The notes below the pieces were generated by a model, which worked only from the letters and a program-made list of their open reading frames with translations, was not told the DNA's origin and did no database searches. From NCBI RefSeq assembly GCF_011397635.1, contig NC_064771.1, forward strand, positions 18,415,379-18,479,378: a DNA stretch of 64,000 nt, written 5' to 3'. The position numbers and the translations under genes are program-made. Position 1 is the first letter of the stretch. Each line of letters opens with the position of its first letter. Of this stretch, positions 33,418 to 46,000 are shown one piece after another. This stretch comes from Epinephelus fuscoguttatus. Its lineage: Eukaryota; Chordata; Actinopteri; Perciformes; Serranidae.

Positions 33418-35100
33418 ATGGAACCGTTCCATACTGTCCCCATTTTTGGTCACACCTCTGTTGGGGTACCTAGCACACAGATCTGGTACTAAAAGGTGGA
33501 GCTGTGAACACTGCAGTCCATTGGTCAATAGAGGACGGTCACTCTGCTCAGGGCTAAGTTGTGGCTGGTTTTGAGGCTCATGTAACCACTGTTCATACCG
33601 TGGAGAGTTTTATTAGTAAACTGTAATTATAAAATGAAAGGATGTTTTGCTGCCTCTTACAGCAGCTGCAGTCGGAGAAAAAAATAACTTACTTCACTGG
33701 GTCGACTTCCAGCAATTTTTAAGGTGGAACATTTACTTGTAATGTTACTCAATGCATGAGTTGACGAAATGAATCCATCAACACACCTTAAATTTCACTG
33801 TGACAACTTTGACCATTACTTTAGTTTTTATACGACATACACTCTTAGTAATGAGTGGATCTTCAAGCGTTTATATACATTAATTTAGGCATACAGTATA
33901 TCCCAAGCATCATCTTCACTCAAAAAAACTGTTGTGGAGCATTGTTCCTGTGGGTTTCAGCAACACTAAACCCCTGAGCTTGCCTGAGAAGGACTAAACG
34001 CACAATCCCAAAATTCTTCAATATCCCATGGAGAGAGACTGTCACTGCAGCCTGTTTTATTTTGTTCTGAAAATGTCAGCATGCAGCCTCGTTCTGTGGA
34101 CGATAAACGAGGTGCAGACTTCCATCTGTGTCACTGGCAATGAGGAAATACAGTGAGTGCTGGACGGAGCAGTGAGTGACAACAACCCCGCTCACATTTA
34201 AGAGAACTGTTTGCGGTGGAAACACCAGGGTCTAGGCACCATGTCTGAAGGGTTACTGTTGGTTCCAAAGGTACCATACTGAAAGTGTTTGGTGAAAACG
34301 GGGCTTCAGTGAAAGAAAGGTACCCAAAATATCTATTCAAAATTTGGAAAAAAAAAACAAAAAACATTGAGTATCTGATGGTTTCCAATATGAATATAGT
34401 GTTTTTTGGCAGTAACTGTGAGCAGTATTAATATCTGTTGGTAGTTAAACAGAAAACTTCTTGTCTTGTTAGAATATTTAAAGAGTACCAATAATTAATC
34501 TGGTTTGTAGTCTTCCTGGAACACCATAGAAAACCATCTAAGTACTTCAGCCAATATTTACACAGAACAGGATAAAACCAGAGCAAATAAGAATGTAATT
34601 TCCCAGCTGTTTATATTCAGTAATGGTGATACTGATTTATAGATATGCTCATTTGATTTTTAAATAGGCCCTGACCTTTTCCAGATTACATTCAAGTAGA
34701 TTTTTAGTTTTAGCTGAGTCATAATGAAGTAATCACTGAACACAAGGACTGACTTGTGTTAATAATGCCATGTTTTTTACTGCTGCAATGATGCTTTTTT
34801 TTGTGTGGAAACTGTCAGTGAAATCAATCTTCCTGTTATAATATTACAAATGAAATGTGTTTTAGTTATGTAAAATCATTAATTGATACCTCTGTACAAT
34901 GCAACAGCCACACAGTAATATTTAGATATGTTTTTAACTATCAGAGAAATAGACATCTCAACATAATACAATTTAGCATATCCTTAAAAACAACCATAAA
35001 GTTGGATCAAAATCTCTCTACAGTGTTAAACAAAACTAAATCTAAGCTTAAAAAGAGATGATTTATTGGTTGAAGTAGAGAATAAACTGGTAAGTCAGTG
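33418..35100. other. Intron 1 of copy A, non-coding
   Basis: Collinear with 48,630-51,735 apart from two insertions in unit B. Short inverted blocks (GGTACCAATGGAAC at 33,413 and GTTCCAAAGGTACC at 34,264) may be the ends of a MITE about 860 bp long. No other exon is recognisable. Confidence 0.45.
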
Positions 35101-35240
35101 TCAAAGCTCACCTTGCCCAGTGAGGACAGCACACATCAGGAGTATCCACACAGTCCAGTCTGCCATCATGTGCTGTCACTGACGTTTTGCCTCCAGTAAG
35201 CGCAGAGAGTCCTTCTGATGAACTCCTCAGGCACTCAAGC

Positions 35241-35249
35241 CTTTTTAAA
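35241..35249 (-). promoter_or_regulatory. TATA-like box upstream of copy A
   Basis: TTTAAAAAG on the minus strand, about 75 bp before the start codon. Copy B has TTTAAAGAG at the same place (51,877-51,885). A TATA role is inferred from position. Confidence 0.4.
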
Positions 35250-35435
35250 CACAGCAGCCTCTCCCTGCTCAAACTCGTCTTTCTAGATATTTTTATCAAA
35301 TTGACTCCATCAAGGTGAGGCCCAAAGGTTATGACTTACAACATCTATTACTTAGTCTCTAAACCTTATTATGTGGACACTAGTGTAAAGTCTGACTTCA
35401 TGACTGCATGACTTTAAAAATGCAATAGTGTAATG

Positions 35436-37145
35436 CAGGGCAGGAATTTCACGAGGGCCACGAGGGCCATGGCTCTCGTGGCCCTTCTCATTTGGCCCTG
35501 TGCCCTTGAAAAAAATATCTGCCCGAGGGCCACAGTGGCCTTGATGCCCTACCCGCACTGCCCCAGGTAATTTTGCGGTTTTTCTCCTCTGCCTCTTTCC
35601 TGTCAACACGGCTTTGACGGCTGTGTCGATTGAGAAATAGAATGTAGAATGTGTGTGACATTCTGGACTCTTATTGAGCAACTTCAAATGAGACGATGCC
35701 TACATCACCAGTGGAGGGTTTGATTCAAGCCTGGCATGAAGCGCTCGGACGGGCTGTAAGGACAGTTTGACACCAATTTATCACCGGCCAACCAGGAGAC
35801 TTCATCAAACGCCCGGGCAGGGATCGGTACCGAGACCCAGTATTAAACAACCCAAGGCAAGTTTAATCAACACCATAATAACAGTAAGCTCCGCCATTAT
35901 CGGCGTCACTTTTTAAAGTTTCGGTTTCATGTATCGTCATTGTGCAGGGGTGGGGCCGTGGTGCAGATGAAGGGAATATAACTTCAAGATGACTCTAGTT
36001 AACGACAGCTACACTTGTTACTGTGAGTAAGTGCAATAAAACCTCTGTCAGCCAAGCCAATACTTTATCAATTCATGTGATCAGCATGTAGAATATTTCA
36101 ATCTGCTCTGTCCACAGTCTCTCATTCACCGCTATTATGATTTATGATCGCGGTCAACACAAACACATTGCGCTCGCGGTGCTAACAGCAAAGTGTTTTA
36201 GACTTAAAACTACAATGAAAGCTGTCTGTGTGTAGGCTAACACTTTATCTGAACATGTACCTGAGGCAGCCGACCTGCAGACAGTGAGCGTCCTCAGTAG
36301 AGGAGGGACAGAGAGCAGGATGAATGACTGATACTGACGTTTGTCTTCATGCTGAGATAACGTGACTTTCTTCACTCAGTATTGTGATTCAGGAGGAATA
36401 TTTATATTCCAGTGAGATATTATTGGGTTTTAAATAGCGACTTTGTTGTTGTAAACATGACTGCTGCTGCCATGGACTGTATATCCTGTGTAACTGACCT
36501 AAGGAAAGCATCAGGAGGTGAGGTGTGTGCATGTGTGTGTGTGGAAGAGAGGAGAGAGGGAGATGCTGGTAGAGAGATAGTGTGTGTTGTTAGATACTGT
36601 TAATGTCACTTATTATGCGTCTGTGCACTGATAGCTCTTTTTAGTCTGTTGTATGCAAAAAAAAAAAGTGGTTGCTCGCTGCTAAAAATGTGGCCCGTCG
36701 ACATTATTTTGAAATGTGGCCCAGTTGAAATAGTAACTTAATTGAATAGCCCTGCTGTAGTTTGTTCGTTTGTAGCTATCTAACAACACATCAAAAATAG
36801 GCTAATTGTAAGCCGGTCTTGTTCAGTGAATCAGTTTATCATGTACACTCAAAAAATATTTAGGCCTAATATGTAAGATAGTTTGCTTATAAATACATGA
36901 ATCTGGTTGTTCTGTATTTAAAACACATTGGGTTTATTAGTGCTATTAAATAAATCACATTATTACTTAGTACATTACAGTAGTTATACATAGTTAGTCC
37001 TTAGATTCATTATGAACGTAGACTTAAAATGATTGTTTTATTTTATGGCCTTGCTGCCCTGGCTTTTGGCCTTTGTGCCCTCAAAAAATTGGCAACACAA
37101 AAGGCCGAGTGGCCTTGCCCCTAAAATGATGAAATTCCAGGCCTG
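35436..37145. mobile_element. About 1.7-kb hAT-like element, unit A only
   Basis: The left end CAGGGCAGGAATTTCA and right end TGAAATTCCAGGCCTG are inverted copies. The flanks GTGTAATG and GTGGAATT (6 of 8 identical) suggest an old 8-bp duplication. Sub-terminal GGGCCACGAGGGCC and AAGGCCGAGTGGCC blocks are also complementary in style. It has no transposase frame. Unit B lacks the element together with about 180 bp of flank. Confidence 0.7.
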
Positions 37146-37249
37146 GTGGAATTAATAGAGTTTATATGAGGCTTATTTTCTGTCTTACATAACTATTAAC
37201 CAGCTAGCAGATAAAGTGGCCAGACTTTATTCTCCTTGATGAGTGTGAC

Positions 37250-38260
37250 ACACATGTACATTTATTTTGACTTCTGCTCTCCACATCTTCCACCAAAGGT
37301 CCAGTGATGTTTGATTTGGTTTCTTAAAGCCCCTGAAGGCGTGTGGTTTCTCTCCAGTGTTCTGCTGTTCTGCTCATAGTTTATTCTCATGATTATATTT
37401 GGCATGAAGAATCTGAATCTTCAAATTTTGGCAGCCTCAAAGACTTAGACAGCTACCCATTGCAAAAAGTAACCATTGTTCTTAAATGCTGAAGAACTTT
37501 TGAACTGCCAATCCAATCTATGTGCTTTAAAAAGTCACGTAAAGTGGAGAATCTTAACTTTTCAGTGGTATCACAAATGTCCTGTTTGGACATTCAGAGG
37601 CTCTGTAGTGAACGAGAATACCCCATCACATTCTGAAGCATTGATTCGTCAAGGGAACCCAAGTAGTTAATCGCTCTGAAAAGCAGTGGTTGTGAATGCT
37701 TAGTTCCGATTGGTTCAAAATTTTGCTGTGGTGGTCCAAGACATCATCCTCTCCACCAATCAGCATTAGGGTCTTTGTTATCAGTGACATATTCTGGAGG
37801 CCTTCTGGAAACACAGGGTGCGTTGTGAATCGCATACAGATGTAGTAGAACATCCTGGTATTTTTAGCATACTATGTATTGGGTCATACTAAATCTTGTT
37901 CTGGCATACCATATGGTATTGGTAGTATGGGTATTGGAATGCACAGTGACTCTCCAGGCTGGACGCACACAGGTAACACAAGAGACGCATGTTCAGTGAG
38001 TGCTGTATATCGACAAATGCTTGTTCTGACTTTACCCATAGATGTGATTTGATGTAATTCAGCTGTAGAGAGGCACATTAAGTTAGTGTGAGAAAAGCAA
38101 GCCAAAGGCATGGACTCTGCAGGGATGGGAGAGGTGGATGGCGAGGGTTGAGAAGTCAAGGGAAGTAGGAATAAGAACAGTATTTGGGGGTGGGTGTGGA
38201 GATGATAACCAAGCTTTGAATAAACTGCAGGAAGTAAGACCAGGTCAGGGACAAACTGAC
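37250..38260. repeat. Upstream flank of the protease unit, duplicated at 52,040-53,030
   Basis: Single-copy-like intergenic sequence shared by units A and B with few differences. No exon with splice signals is recognised. The longer minus-strand frames over 37,884-38,159 are broken differently in the two units. Confidence 0.6.
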
Positions 38261-38565
38261 TAAAGTGAAGACATTATGGGGAGTTTAGAGCGGGGCTAAA
38301 TATCAGTCAGATGAGGTGAGGGAGGTGGCTAAGGCAGTTTAGAGCTACCTGGGCTTTCGAGGGCTGGAACCAGCTGAGGTGCATTCATATGTGATTTAAT
38401 CACAAGCATAATGTGCCCAATAAAATTTCACATAGGTCTAACTGGGTGTAGGCCTATATTTTATCTACAAGTGCACGTCACATAGCCTACTGAGCAAGCC
38501 GCCTGTTTAATGAAACTGTCGGCAAAGCAGCAATGATTGTGCTAAGTGGCTAATGGGCATGTAGC

Positions 38566-38706
38566 TACTTACATGTTTCAGATGATATGTCATGTGTGTA
38601 GTTGTCGATTGATAGGCAAATATTTGCCTGCAGAGTTTACATGTCAGCTTGGGTTCGTCCCTCACCTTCTCAAAATGATCCCATACTTTGGATTTCCTGC
38701 CCGACA
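38566..38706 (-). pseudogene. BED-type zinc finger exon of a hAT transposase
   Basis: From the ATG at 38,706 the minus strand reads MSGRKSKVWDHFEKV, then LTCKLCRQIFAYQSTTTHMT and YHLKH, followed by a GTAAGT donor. The C-x2-C...H-x4-H pattern with the W-x2-F start is a BED finger as in ZBED/hAT transposases. No catalytic exon is nearby. Unit B has lost most of this exon but keeps the sequence before the ATG (53,145-53,310). It is a transposon relic. Confidence 0.7.
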
Positions 38707-39278
38707 TGATATTAACTAGCCTGTGGAATAACTGCCAGTTAGTGTGAGGTCGGGCACTGGGGGCTACTCTTGTGCCTTTTCTGTGCCAGCTTCCAAGAGC
38801 TCGGCAGCAGGTTGCGTCTGAGGTTGCTAAGCAACCTTAACAAGCATCGTATAGCCTATTTGCCTGAAATGCTGAACGCAGAGCTGATCTTCTTCAAGGT
38901 GCTGTTTATAAGCCTGTAGGCCCCTTGTCTGTGGGACAGATATAAAGCTCTGGGGCAGTTGTTGAGGAGTTTCTAGATAAGCATAGACTCTCAATTATGA
39001 ATGACGGTTGCGCAAACTGTTTTCAGATGGGCTGTGTCACAGTGTCTGCATTAATCTGACCATTGCCTCAGGTGAGTGGGTGAGATGTGGTGAGTGGGAT
39101 CTTCTCGTACCGATGTAGAGTGTTTATTTCCTGTGAAAACGGAAGTGTATCTTGAAAGAAGATGTAGCATGTAACAGGCAGAACTCGACACGGCATCCCA
39201 GAACATCAACAACCAACACACCCAGGGTACCTTGCATGTCGGATGTGTACGTGGAAAGTCCGTGACCAAACGTACATA

Positions 39279-39870
39279 TGTGACAAGGTTGTAGTGAGAA
39301 TGTGTTGTTTCCTTCCATCCACAAGATGTCCTCTAACTTTCCCTCTTTTCTCCACCACCTGATTGCCACACTCCTCTACACACCTGCCTCCACTCCCCTC
39401 ATCCGCTCTGCTCGGCTCCCCGCCCACCTCCTTACCTGCTTCCCCCAGTCAGTCACCTGCTTCCCATTATCCTCTGATTAGATCCAGCTCCACGTACCGG
39501 CCCAAATCCTCTTTACCTCCGTCAGGTTGTCATTTTGCAGTGTGTTTTTACGTCTGCTCATTACCTGTCTGTTATTTTTCTACACATCATCGACCTATCT
39601 GTTACCTGTCTGCCGGACCTACTGCCATTTGGACTCTGATGCCTCTAAGCTTTCAAAATAAATGGCTGGATTTATCCTTCTGCCTCCTCAGCTGGCGCCC
39701 AATTGGGTCCAGTCACTTGTTGCCAATGTTCTACCCTGTAACAGTGTGGACCAACCAATAATGGACCCAACAGAGGTTTTAACCAAGCAAGAACTGCATG
39801 AAACAACCTTCAGCTTCCATTCCAGCCAGCTATCGACAAGTCTTCGACAGCTTGACTTCACTGTGTAACC
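39279..39870 (+). mobile_element. Gypsy-like LTR retrotransposon fragment (LTR, primer binding site, start of gag)
   Basis: A pyrimidine-rich LTR with AATAAA at about 39,656 ends CTCA at 39,690. It is followed by TGGCGCCCAATTGGGTCC (39,693-39,710), a primer binding site of the tRNA-Lys class. A leader then leads to an ATG at 39,761 beginning MDPTEVLTKQEL, a gag-like start that soon shifts frame. The LTR's left end is uncertain. The fragment ends near 39,870 and is not functional. Confidence 0.6.
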
Positions 39871-39929
39871 CAGCCCGCTAATGTCTTCAAACTTAGCACA
39901 ACTTTGAGTCATGGATGAACTGATTCAAA

Positions 39930-40158
39930 TTCAGTGGTCGAAGGACAAGGTTACTGTGACCTCAAAAAAATGCTTTTGGCCAAAAGTTATATGCTAATTA
40001 TGACAAAATTTCACACAAATGCCTAATAGGATATAATGAAATGATTATGTTCAAAGGTCAACATCACTGTGACACTGTATTTCTCTGCAAAAAAACTTTC
40101 TTGACGTTATTTAGTGTCATATTTCAGCAACAGAGGGGGAGACGTTTTGTCACATACT
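39930..40158. repeat. GGTCA-rich repeat truncated at the unit A/B junction
   Basis: Runs from AGTGGTCGAAGGACAAGGTT to GTCACATACTG and stops exactly where unit B begins. The intact counterpart at 55,400-55,790 continues through GAACTGGTGACACTAATCTT. The duplication breakpoint is therefore within this repeat. Confidence 0.85.
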
Positions 40159-41481
40159 GTCTGTTGGTATTAATCACAGATAATAGCGTATGCAATCAAT
40201 ACAATTTATTTCACCTTGCTGTGCCCCAAGAGTTAAGTGATTTCCACATCTCCATCGTGGGACAGTAAATGCAGCTCTTGAGTTTAACGTTTAAATCTGC
40301 TGCATCAAGTAAATTCAGCACATTCACCTATGAGTTCACATCATTAGTAATATGAATGCAAGCACTCTTCTCTCGCCTTAATAGAAGCAACAGTGTCGCT
40401 TCTTACTGTATTGCTTTTTAATATTCTTCAAAGGCAGAAGTAAGCAGCACATGATTGATCAATTTTAAGTGTCAGATGTGTTGAACGTGTCATTTGACTT
40501 GTTTTATACGAGCGTGCACAGAGCCTGAAGCAGAAAGCCTGGATTAACAGAACAAGTTCAGAACCACCTTCATGGGACCCGCAATCTGTGACTGAAGGCT
40601 TTAGGGTTTTTCAAGTCAGCTCAGAAAAAGAGAGCCTTGCTCTGTTGATCTGGTTTCATGGTACAGCCCTCAGGCTTTTTCCTTACGATGACTGCCAATA
40701 AGCCAGAGCCCTAACCAGCTAGTTAACAGGTCTGAGAACATGTTAACCGTTGTCCAAGAGCTCAAATGTCTTGGGGTGGCCAAACCTTGGCATGGTGCTC
40801 CTTTCCATGCTCACTGAACTATTGACAGTAAAAGACATTTGACCAGAGGTGCCCAATCTTTTGCATGCCACTCTCACAGTCAAGATGGCCATTTATTGAT
40901 CTCATATTGTGTCTAACGAAGGCCAAAATGTGCACAGCAACAAACTAGGCAAGGCTTGTTGTTTATAGTTGAGCCCATTTCTAGAAAACTTGGGGCCTCT
41001 GCTGGCTGGTTAAGAGGAATGAAGAGTCGGCAGTCAATGACGGTATAACACTATCAATAAAATGTATTTTTAAACAATTATGAATCACTGCACCCACAAG
41101 AGGTCCTTCAGCATACAGCCATAAATGTGTACACAAAAAAATACACTGATTAGTCCAGTAGTTTGTGAGATTAGCTGCAGATAACAGGAACACACAAACA
41201 CATACGAAACACATGATCCCCTCCAGGCCGACATGGGGCTGAGATGATGAAGTTTGTGTTACATTAGAATGAGCCAATAAAAAAAAATTAAGTGCAATGC
41301 AAAATATGTTTCAACAAAGACAAACTTATGCTCCAAAACAACAGTGTGGCAAGACTTTCACCACATAAACTCGGTTACAGTTATCATGATGTTAGACATA
41401 GGTGTATGCTTTGTACAATTATTTAAAAGACAAACATAACCCAATGGAGGAAGAAGAAATTTAGAAAACAGTGCAAAACTG

Positions 41482-41871
41482 CTATGGAGCTGCTATGTGC
41501 TGCAGGAACACTGTCACTAAGATGACAATGAATGTAAGCTCATTTGGAACAGTTGATGCTGTGGAAGCGTTAGTTGGAGCTGCTGTGGCTGTCGCATTTG
41601 GAGCTGCAGTGGCTGTCGCATTTGGAGCTGCAGTGGCTGCATTTGAGCTGCGACACACAAAGCTGTCGTCTTGGTCGGTGCCACTGGAGCTGAATGTCAC
41701 AAAGCTAACATTTGACCCTGCCACTTGTTCCATGATCCAAGCCTGGAATTCGGAGACTCTGGCATAGACATCAGGGAAATTACCCAGGGCACAAGGTTCT
41801 CTGACACTGGTAATGCCAGCCTGGACCCACTGAGAGTCTTGTTTGCATTGCAGAGGTCCACCAGAGTCTCC
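41482..41871 (-). CDS. Copy B exon 6: catalytic Ser, stalk and anchor tail
   Basis: The acceptor TTTTTTCAG precedes GGAGAC. It encodes [31 protein letters not shown], the NATATAAP stalk and a final [20 protein letters not shown]. The codon at 41,770-41,772 is Asp at position 226. The codon at 41,800-41,802 is Arg at position 216, where copy A has Gly. Confidence 0.9.
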   Translation of the reverse strand, partial: GDSGGPLQCKQDSQWVQAGITSVREPCALGNFPDVYARVSEFQAWIMEQVAGSNVSFVTFSSSGTDQDDSFVCRSSNAATAAPNATATAAPNATATAAPTNASTASTVPNELTFIVILVTVFLQHIAAP

Positions 41872-42985
41872 CTGAAAAAAGACACAAAACATGATCAGTT
41901 AATTAACACTGCTGGTAAAATACACAGAATAAGGCTGGAGTAGTTTTGCCTCAGTGCAAAGTGCATTCTGACTAACAATAACATTTTGATAGCAGAATAT
42001 AAAAGTTTGCATTATGGTGCTGAAATAGGTACAGAGTGGTGTAAGATGAGAGGGAAGACAGCTACTAAAGATGTTACATAATGCATTATTATTCTTACTT
42101 GACACACTCCTTTGTTTTGTTTCCCTGCACAAATCATTGCGTCAGTGATGTTTACCAGTGGTACTGGTAGGAAGAGGCAACTGCACTGATTTTCTCCCAT
42201 GAGAGGAACCTCAACCTCCTGCAGTGAGTCAGAGACTTCAAAGGGCGCTGTGGGAGAGAGAAAATGAAATCAGAGGACATGGTGTTTATTTTCCCTGTTT
42301 TACACAGTTTTAAGGATATTTCATTTCAGTAGTGGTGGTGATGACTTCTTTTCCTCCATAAATTAAGCTTGTTGATGTCTGCCTCTATGTGTCAGCCCTG
42401 TGGTCTGCTGACCTGTCCAAGATGTGTCCCACCTGTTGCCCAATGTTAGCTGTACAGGCTACAGCACCCCTGTACCATTCATCCCATTTTCATCCGGGGC
42501 CAGGTCACAGGGGCACCAGGCCAAGCAAAGCACGCCAGACGTCCCTCTCCCCAGCAATGCTTTCTAGCTCCTCCTGGGGGACCCCAAAGGGTTCCCCGGC
42601 CAGATGAAATATCCCTCCAGTTTGTTCTGGGTCTGCCCCAAGGCCTCCTACCTGTGGGGCATGCCTGGAACACCTCGAACGGGAGGCGCCCTGGAAGCAT
42701 CCTGATCAGATGCCCGAACCACCTCAATGGACCCTTTTTGACGTGAAGGAGCAGCAGCTGGATGTCCGAGCTCCTTACCATATCTCTAAGGCTGATCCCA
42801 GCCACCTCCACGGAGGAAACTCATTTTGGCTGCTTGTATCCATGATCTCATTCTTTGTTTATTTACTTTGTTTACTCATTAGAAGTTTAGTGGTTTGATC
42901 TCTGGCCCCTGCAGTCAACATGTCAGAACCAAATTGTTCCCGAGCCATTGGTGTGAGGGTCTATGCATGGTAGCCTTGGCCAACA

Positions 42986-43036
<51 letters not shown>

Positions 43037-46000
43037 AATGGGTGAATGGTGCCTGTGTTGTAAAGGGCTTTGATTGGTCACTCAAGCCCCTTTCCCACTG
43101 CACAAAAAAACCCACTAACATCTTGGTTTTTAATTTAATGGGAGAAGTTTTAATCAGCACACACCCAGGTCTAATTACTCTGCAGTAGTCACGGGTATTT
43201 ATGGCCTCCACCTCCAATTGGCATTGGTGGAAAGACAAAACATTAAGCTCCTTTACCGGCGAGATGCAATGACAGGCTGTCACAAAATACCGTCCATCTC
43301 CGACCAACCAGCACTCAAACACCATTCACATTAAGTCTGCACTGAGTTTGAAAGAGAGACTGAATAAGTATATTAAAAGAAGTAACCACCGTTAAGTTTT
43401 TACTGACCTGTTCTCCGGCCTTCAACACACACACATACCGCAAGGCACACTGGTCTGCTGCAGAGCCATGTACACAGCTCTGGTCATCTAGCAATAGGAA
43501 AGGAGTCTATAGCCTATTTCTAGCGGGTTGAGCAGTGTGTAAAAATAAAACTGCATACACAGGCTAATTCTGGTGGAAAAGGGGTATAAGACTAGAAAAG
43601 CAATATATAAATGCAGTCACAGCATGCCAGTACTCACCATCCGCTCCTAGTCTGCCCCAGCCAGTGGCCCAGCAGGGGGTGGAGTTATGAAACTGGCTGG
43701 AGTTACTTGCCAAGCAGACAGGTCTGATGTAGTCAGTGAAATTAAGAGGGCTGCTGAGCTTCATCAGGGCAATGTCATTGTTTAACAGCAGGTTGTTGTA
43801 GTCAGGATGGACGATAATCTGGGAAATAGTGCTGTTCACCTCGTTAACATTAGGGCCAGACTGAGTCTCTCGTCCAAAGTAGAGTGTCCAATTACCAGTT
43901 GAGTTTCTGGATAAAAGAATAAATAAAGACTTATAACAGAAAACATATTAGATATGAACAAATGTATGATTCCTCTTCCTTAATGGTGTGATCATACATG
44001 ATTCTTTATGACTGGTAAATACTTTATGAAGCTGAGCAACTGTGACAGGCCTCTGATCTGATCTGGTACAGAGTGTGATAAGGCAACAGATGCAGGTGCT
44101 ATAAGTTTCTCTTACGTTACGATACAGTGGGCTGCAGTGAGCACCCACTGGTCACTGATGAGGGTCCCTCCACAGATGTGAGACCCGCGAGGCTTTAAGT
44201 GCAAGCTGACCTGCCAGGGCCATGATCCAGCTGTGGCGTTCTCACCGCCCACTATCCTTGTGTTGAGAGGTGCCATCCCACAATCTGACACAGCAAAATC
44301 AACAGTGAGTCAGTACATTCACAGTAAAGTGAGGCTGAATCATGTGTAGGGTTAAAAATGTATTTATAACTGTACTGGCAGTGCATCTCTGAAATATATG
44401 AAATGTGACTGTGCTTACCCTGAGCCTTTGACCCTGTAGGGAAGAGAGATTAAGAATAGTTTAATTACATCTGCACACCTCCATGTTGTTATAACCAACG
44501 AATCTTTCCACTGATAGTAGTATTAGTAGTGAAGTAGATGTGAGTAACTACAGACACACGGTGGCACCAGAGTTCCACCTGCTTCTTCAACTCCTTCTGA
44601 TGTGAATCGAATTTAATTTTGTTACAATTACTTAGTCATATCAAATGGCTTTAGATATTATCAAAGTGGCCAGAGACTCGTGCACATCAATACAGTTCGA
44701 CTCCATGTGGAGCTTTTTTGAATCTCTGCCATGCAAATGAAATAAAGCTGTTCTTTAACATGGAAGATGTGTTTTACTATTACACTTCATTGTACAGTTA
44801 GATTATTCCATAAGAGTACACTTGTGCTAATGAGTTTGGCTTTAATAAATAACCACAAAAATACACAGATTTGTCTTTCTCGAGTAAAACTAAAGTTGTA
44901 CCGATACCGATACCAGTATCGGAAATGCCTCCGATACTGCCTAAAATGTGGTCCCGGGTATCGGCGAGTACAGCCTATGACCAATCCGATACCACGTAAT
45001 ACCTCGTGTCATTACGCATACGCACACTACAGGCAAACGAAAGGGAAACGGAGCGGAGTTTAAAACGCATTCTACTGTAGCCTTTAAAATGTCTTTTTTA
45101 CCAAATTGTGTGGCTGCACTTTAACCTGTGTCTTGATCTGTGTCAACACTGGATAATAATAATAAAAAAAGATTTATGGCATTCATTCTACTATTATGTA
45201 GTTATTTCTGAATATTTTACATAGAGTTTTAGGAGTTGAGACATACAACAATTCATATCCCATCGATTTTTATTTTATGTGCTGGTATCAGATCGGTACT
45301 CGGTATGGGCAGATACCTAAGGTTCAGGGATCGGAATTGGTATCGGGAAGGAAAAAGCGGTATCAGTACATCTCTAAGTAAAACTGAGAACAGTTTCCTG
45401 TTCCGGTGAATGAATGTTTTAAATTGTTTCAGGGCAGTTTCATATTGGGTAATTCATTTCAGGCGTATTTGTTTGTCATTTAGGTGTGCAGCATGGTCCA
45501 TTGCAGGTTTTTTCTTTTACAGTTATGGAATGTTCAAGTTCACAGTATAAACAAGGAAGTTTGACCCCTGACAGTATCAAAGGTCTGGCCTCAGACATCG
45601 TTTTGTTGCTGGAACAGGTGTGTTGACAAGTGATACTGTGAACACTACCTCAGTATTGTGCCAACCAACAGGAAGAGTACTGCTGCCAGAGTACAGTTAC
45701 AGTACAATTTGGTGTCACAGGTGGAAATTTTGCACCTTTACGTACCTCCTGGACAGTGGTACATTTGTGTTTTTGAAATTAATGTCATGATGGCCTTTGC
45801 CACAGATATTGGACCCCCAGCAGGACTTGTGGGGATGTGATGATGAAACCAGAGCTCACCACTCTCATGGCCATAGTGCCAACTTTGCCAATGTTATTGT
45901 TCCTCTTCCTCATGCTCTTTTTGGCAATGCTTTGTCTTGACTGTAGCTAAGACACTACCCTAGGGTTACTAGTGGACTTTTTTTTGTGTGTTTTTTGGCG

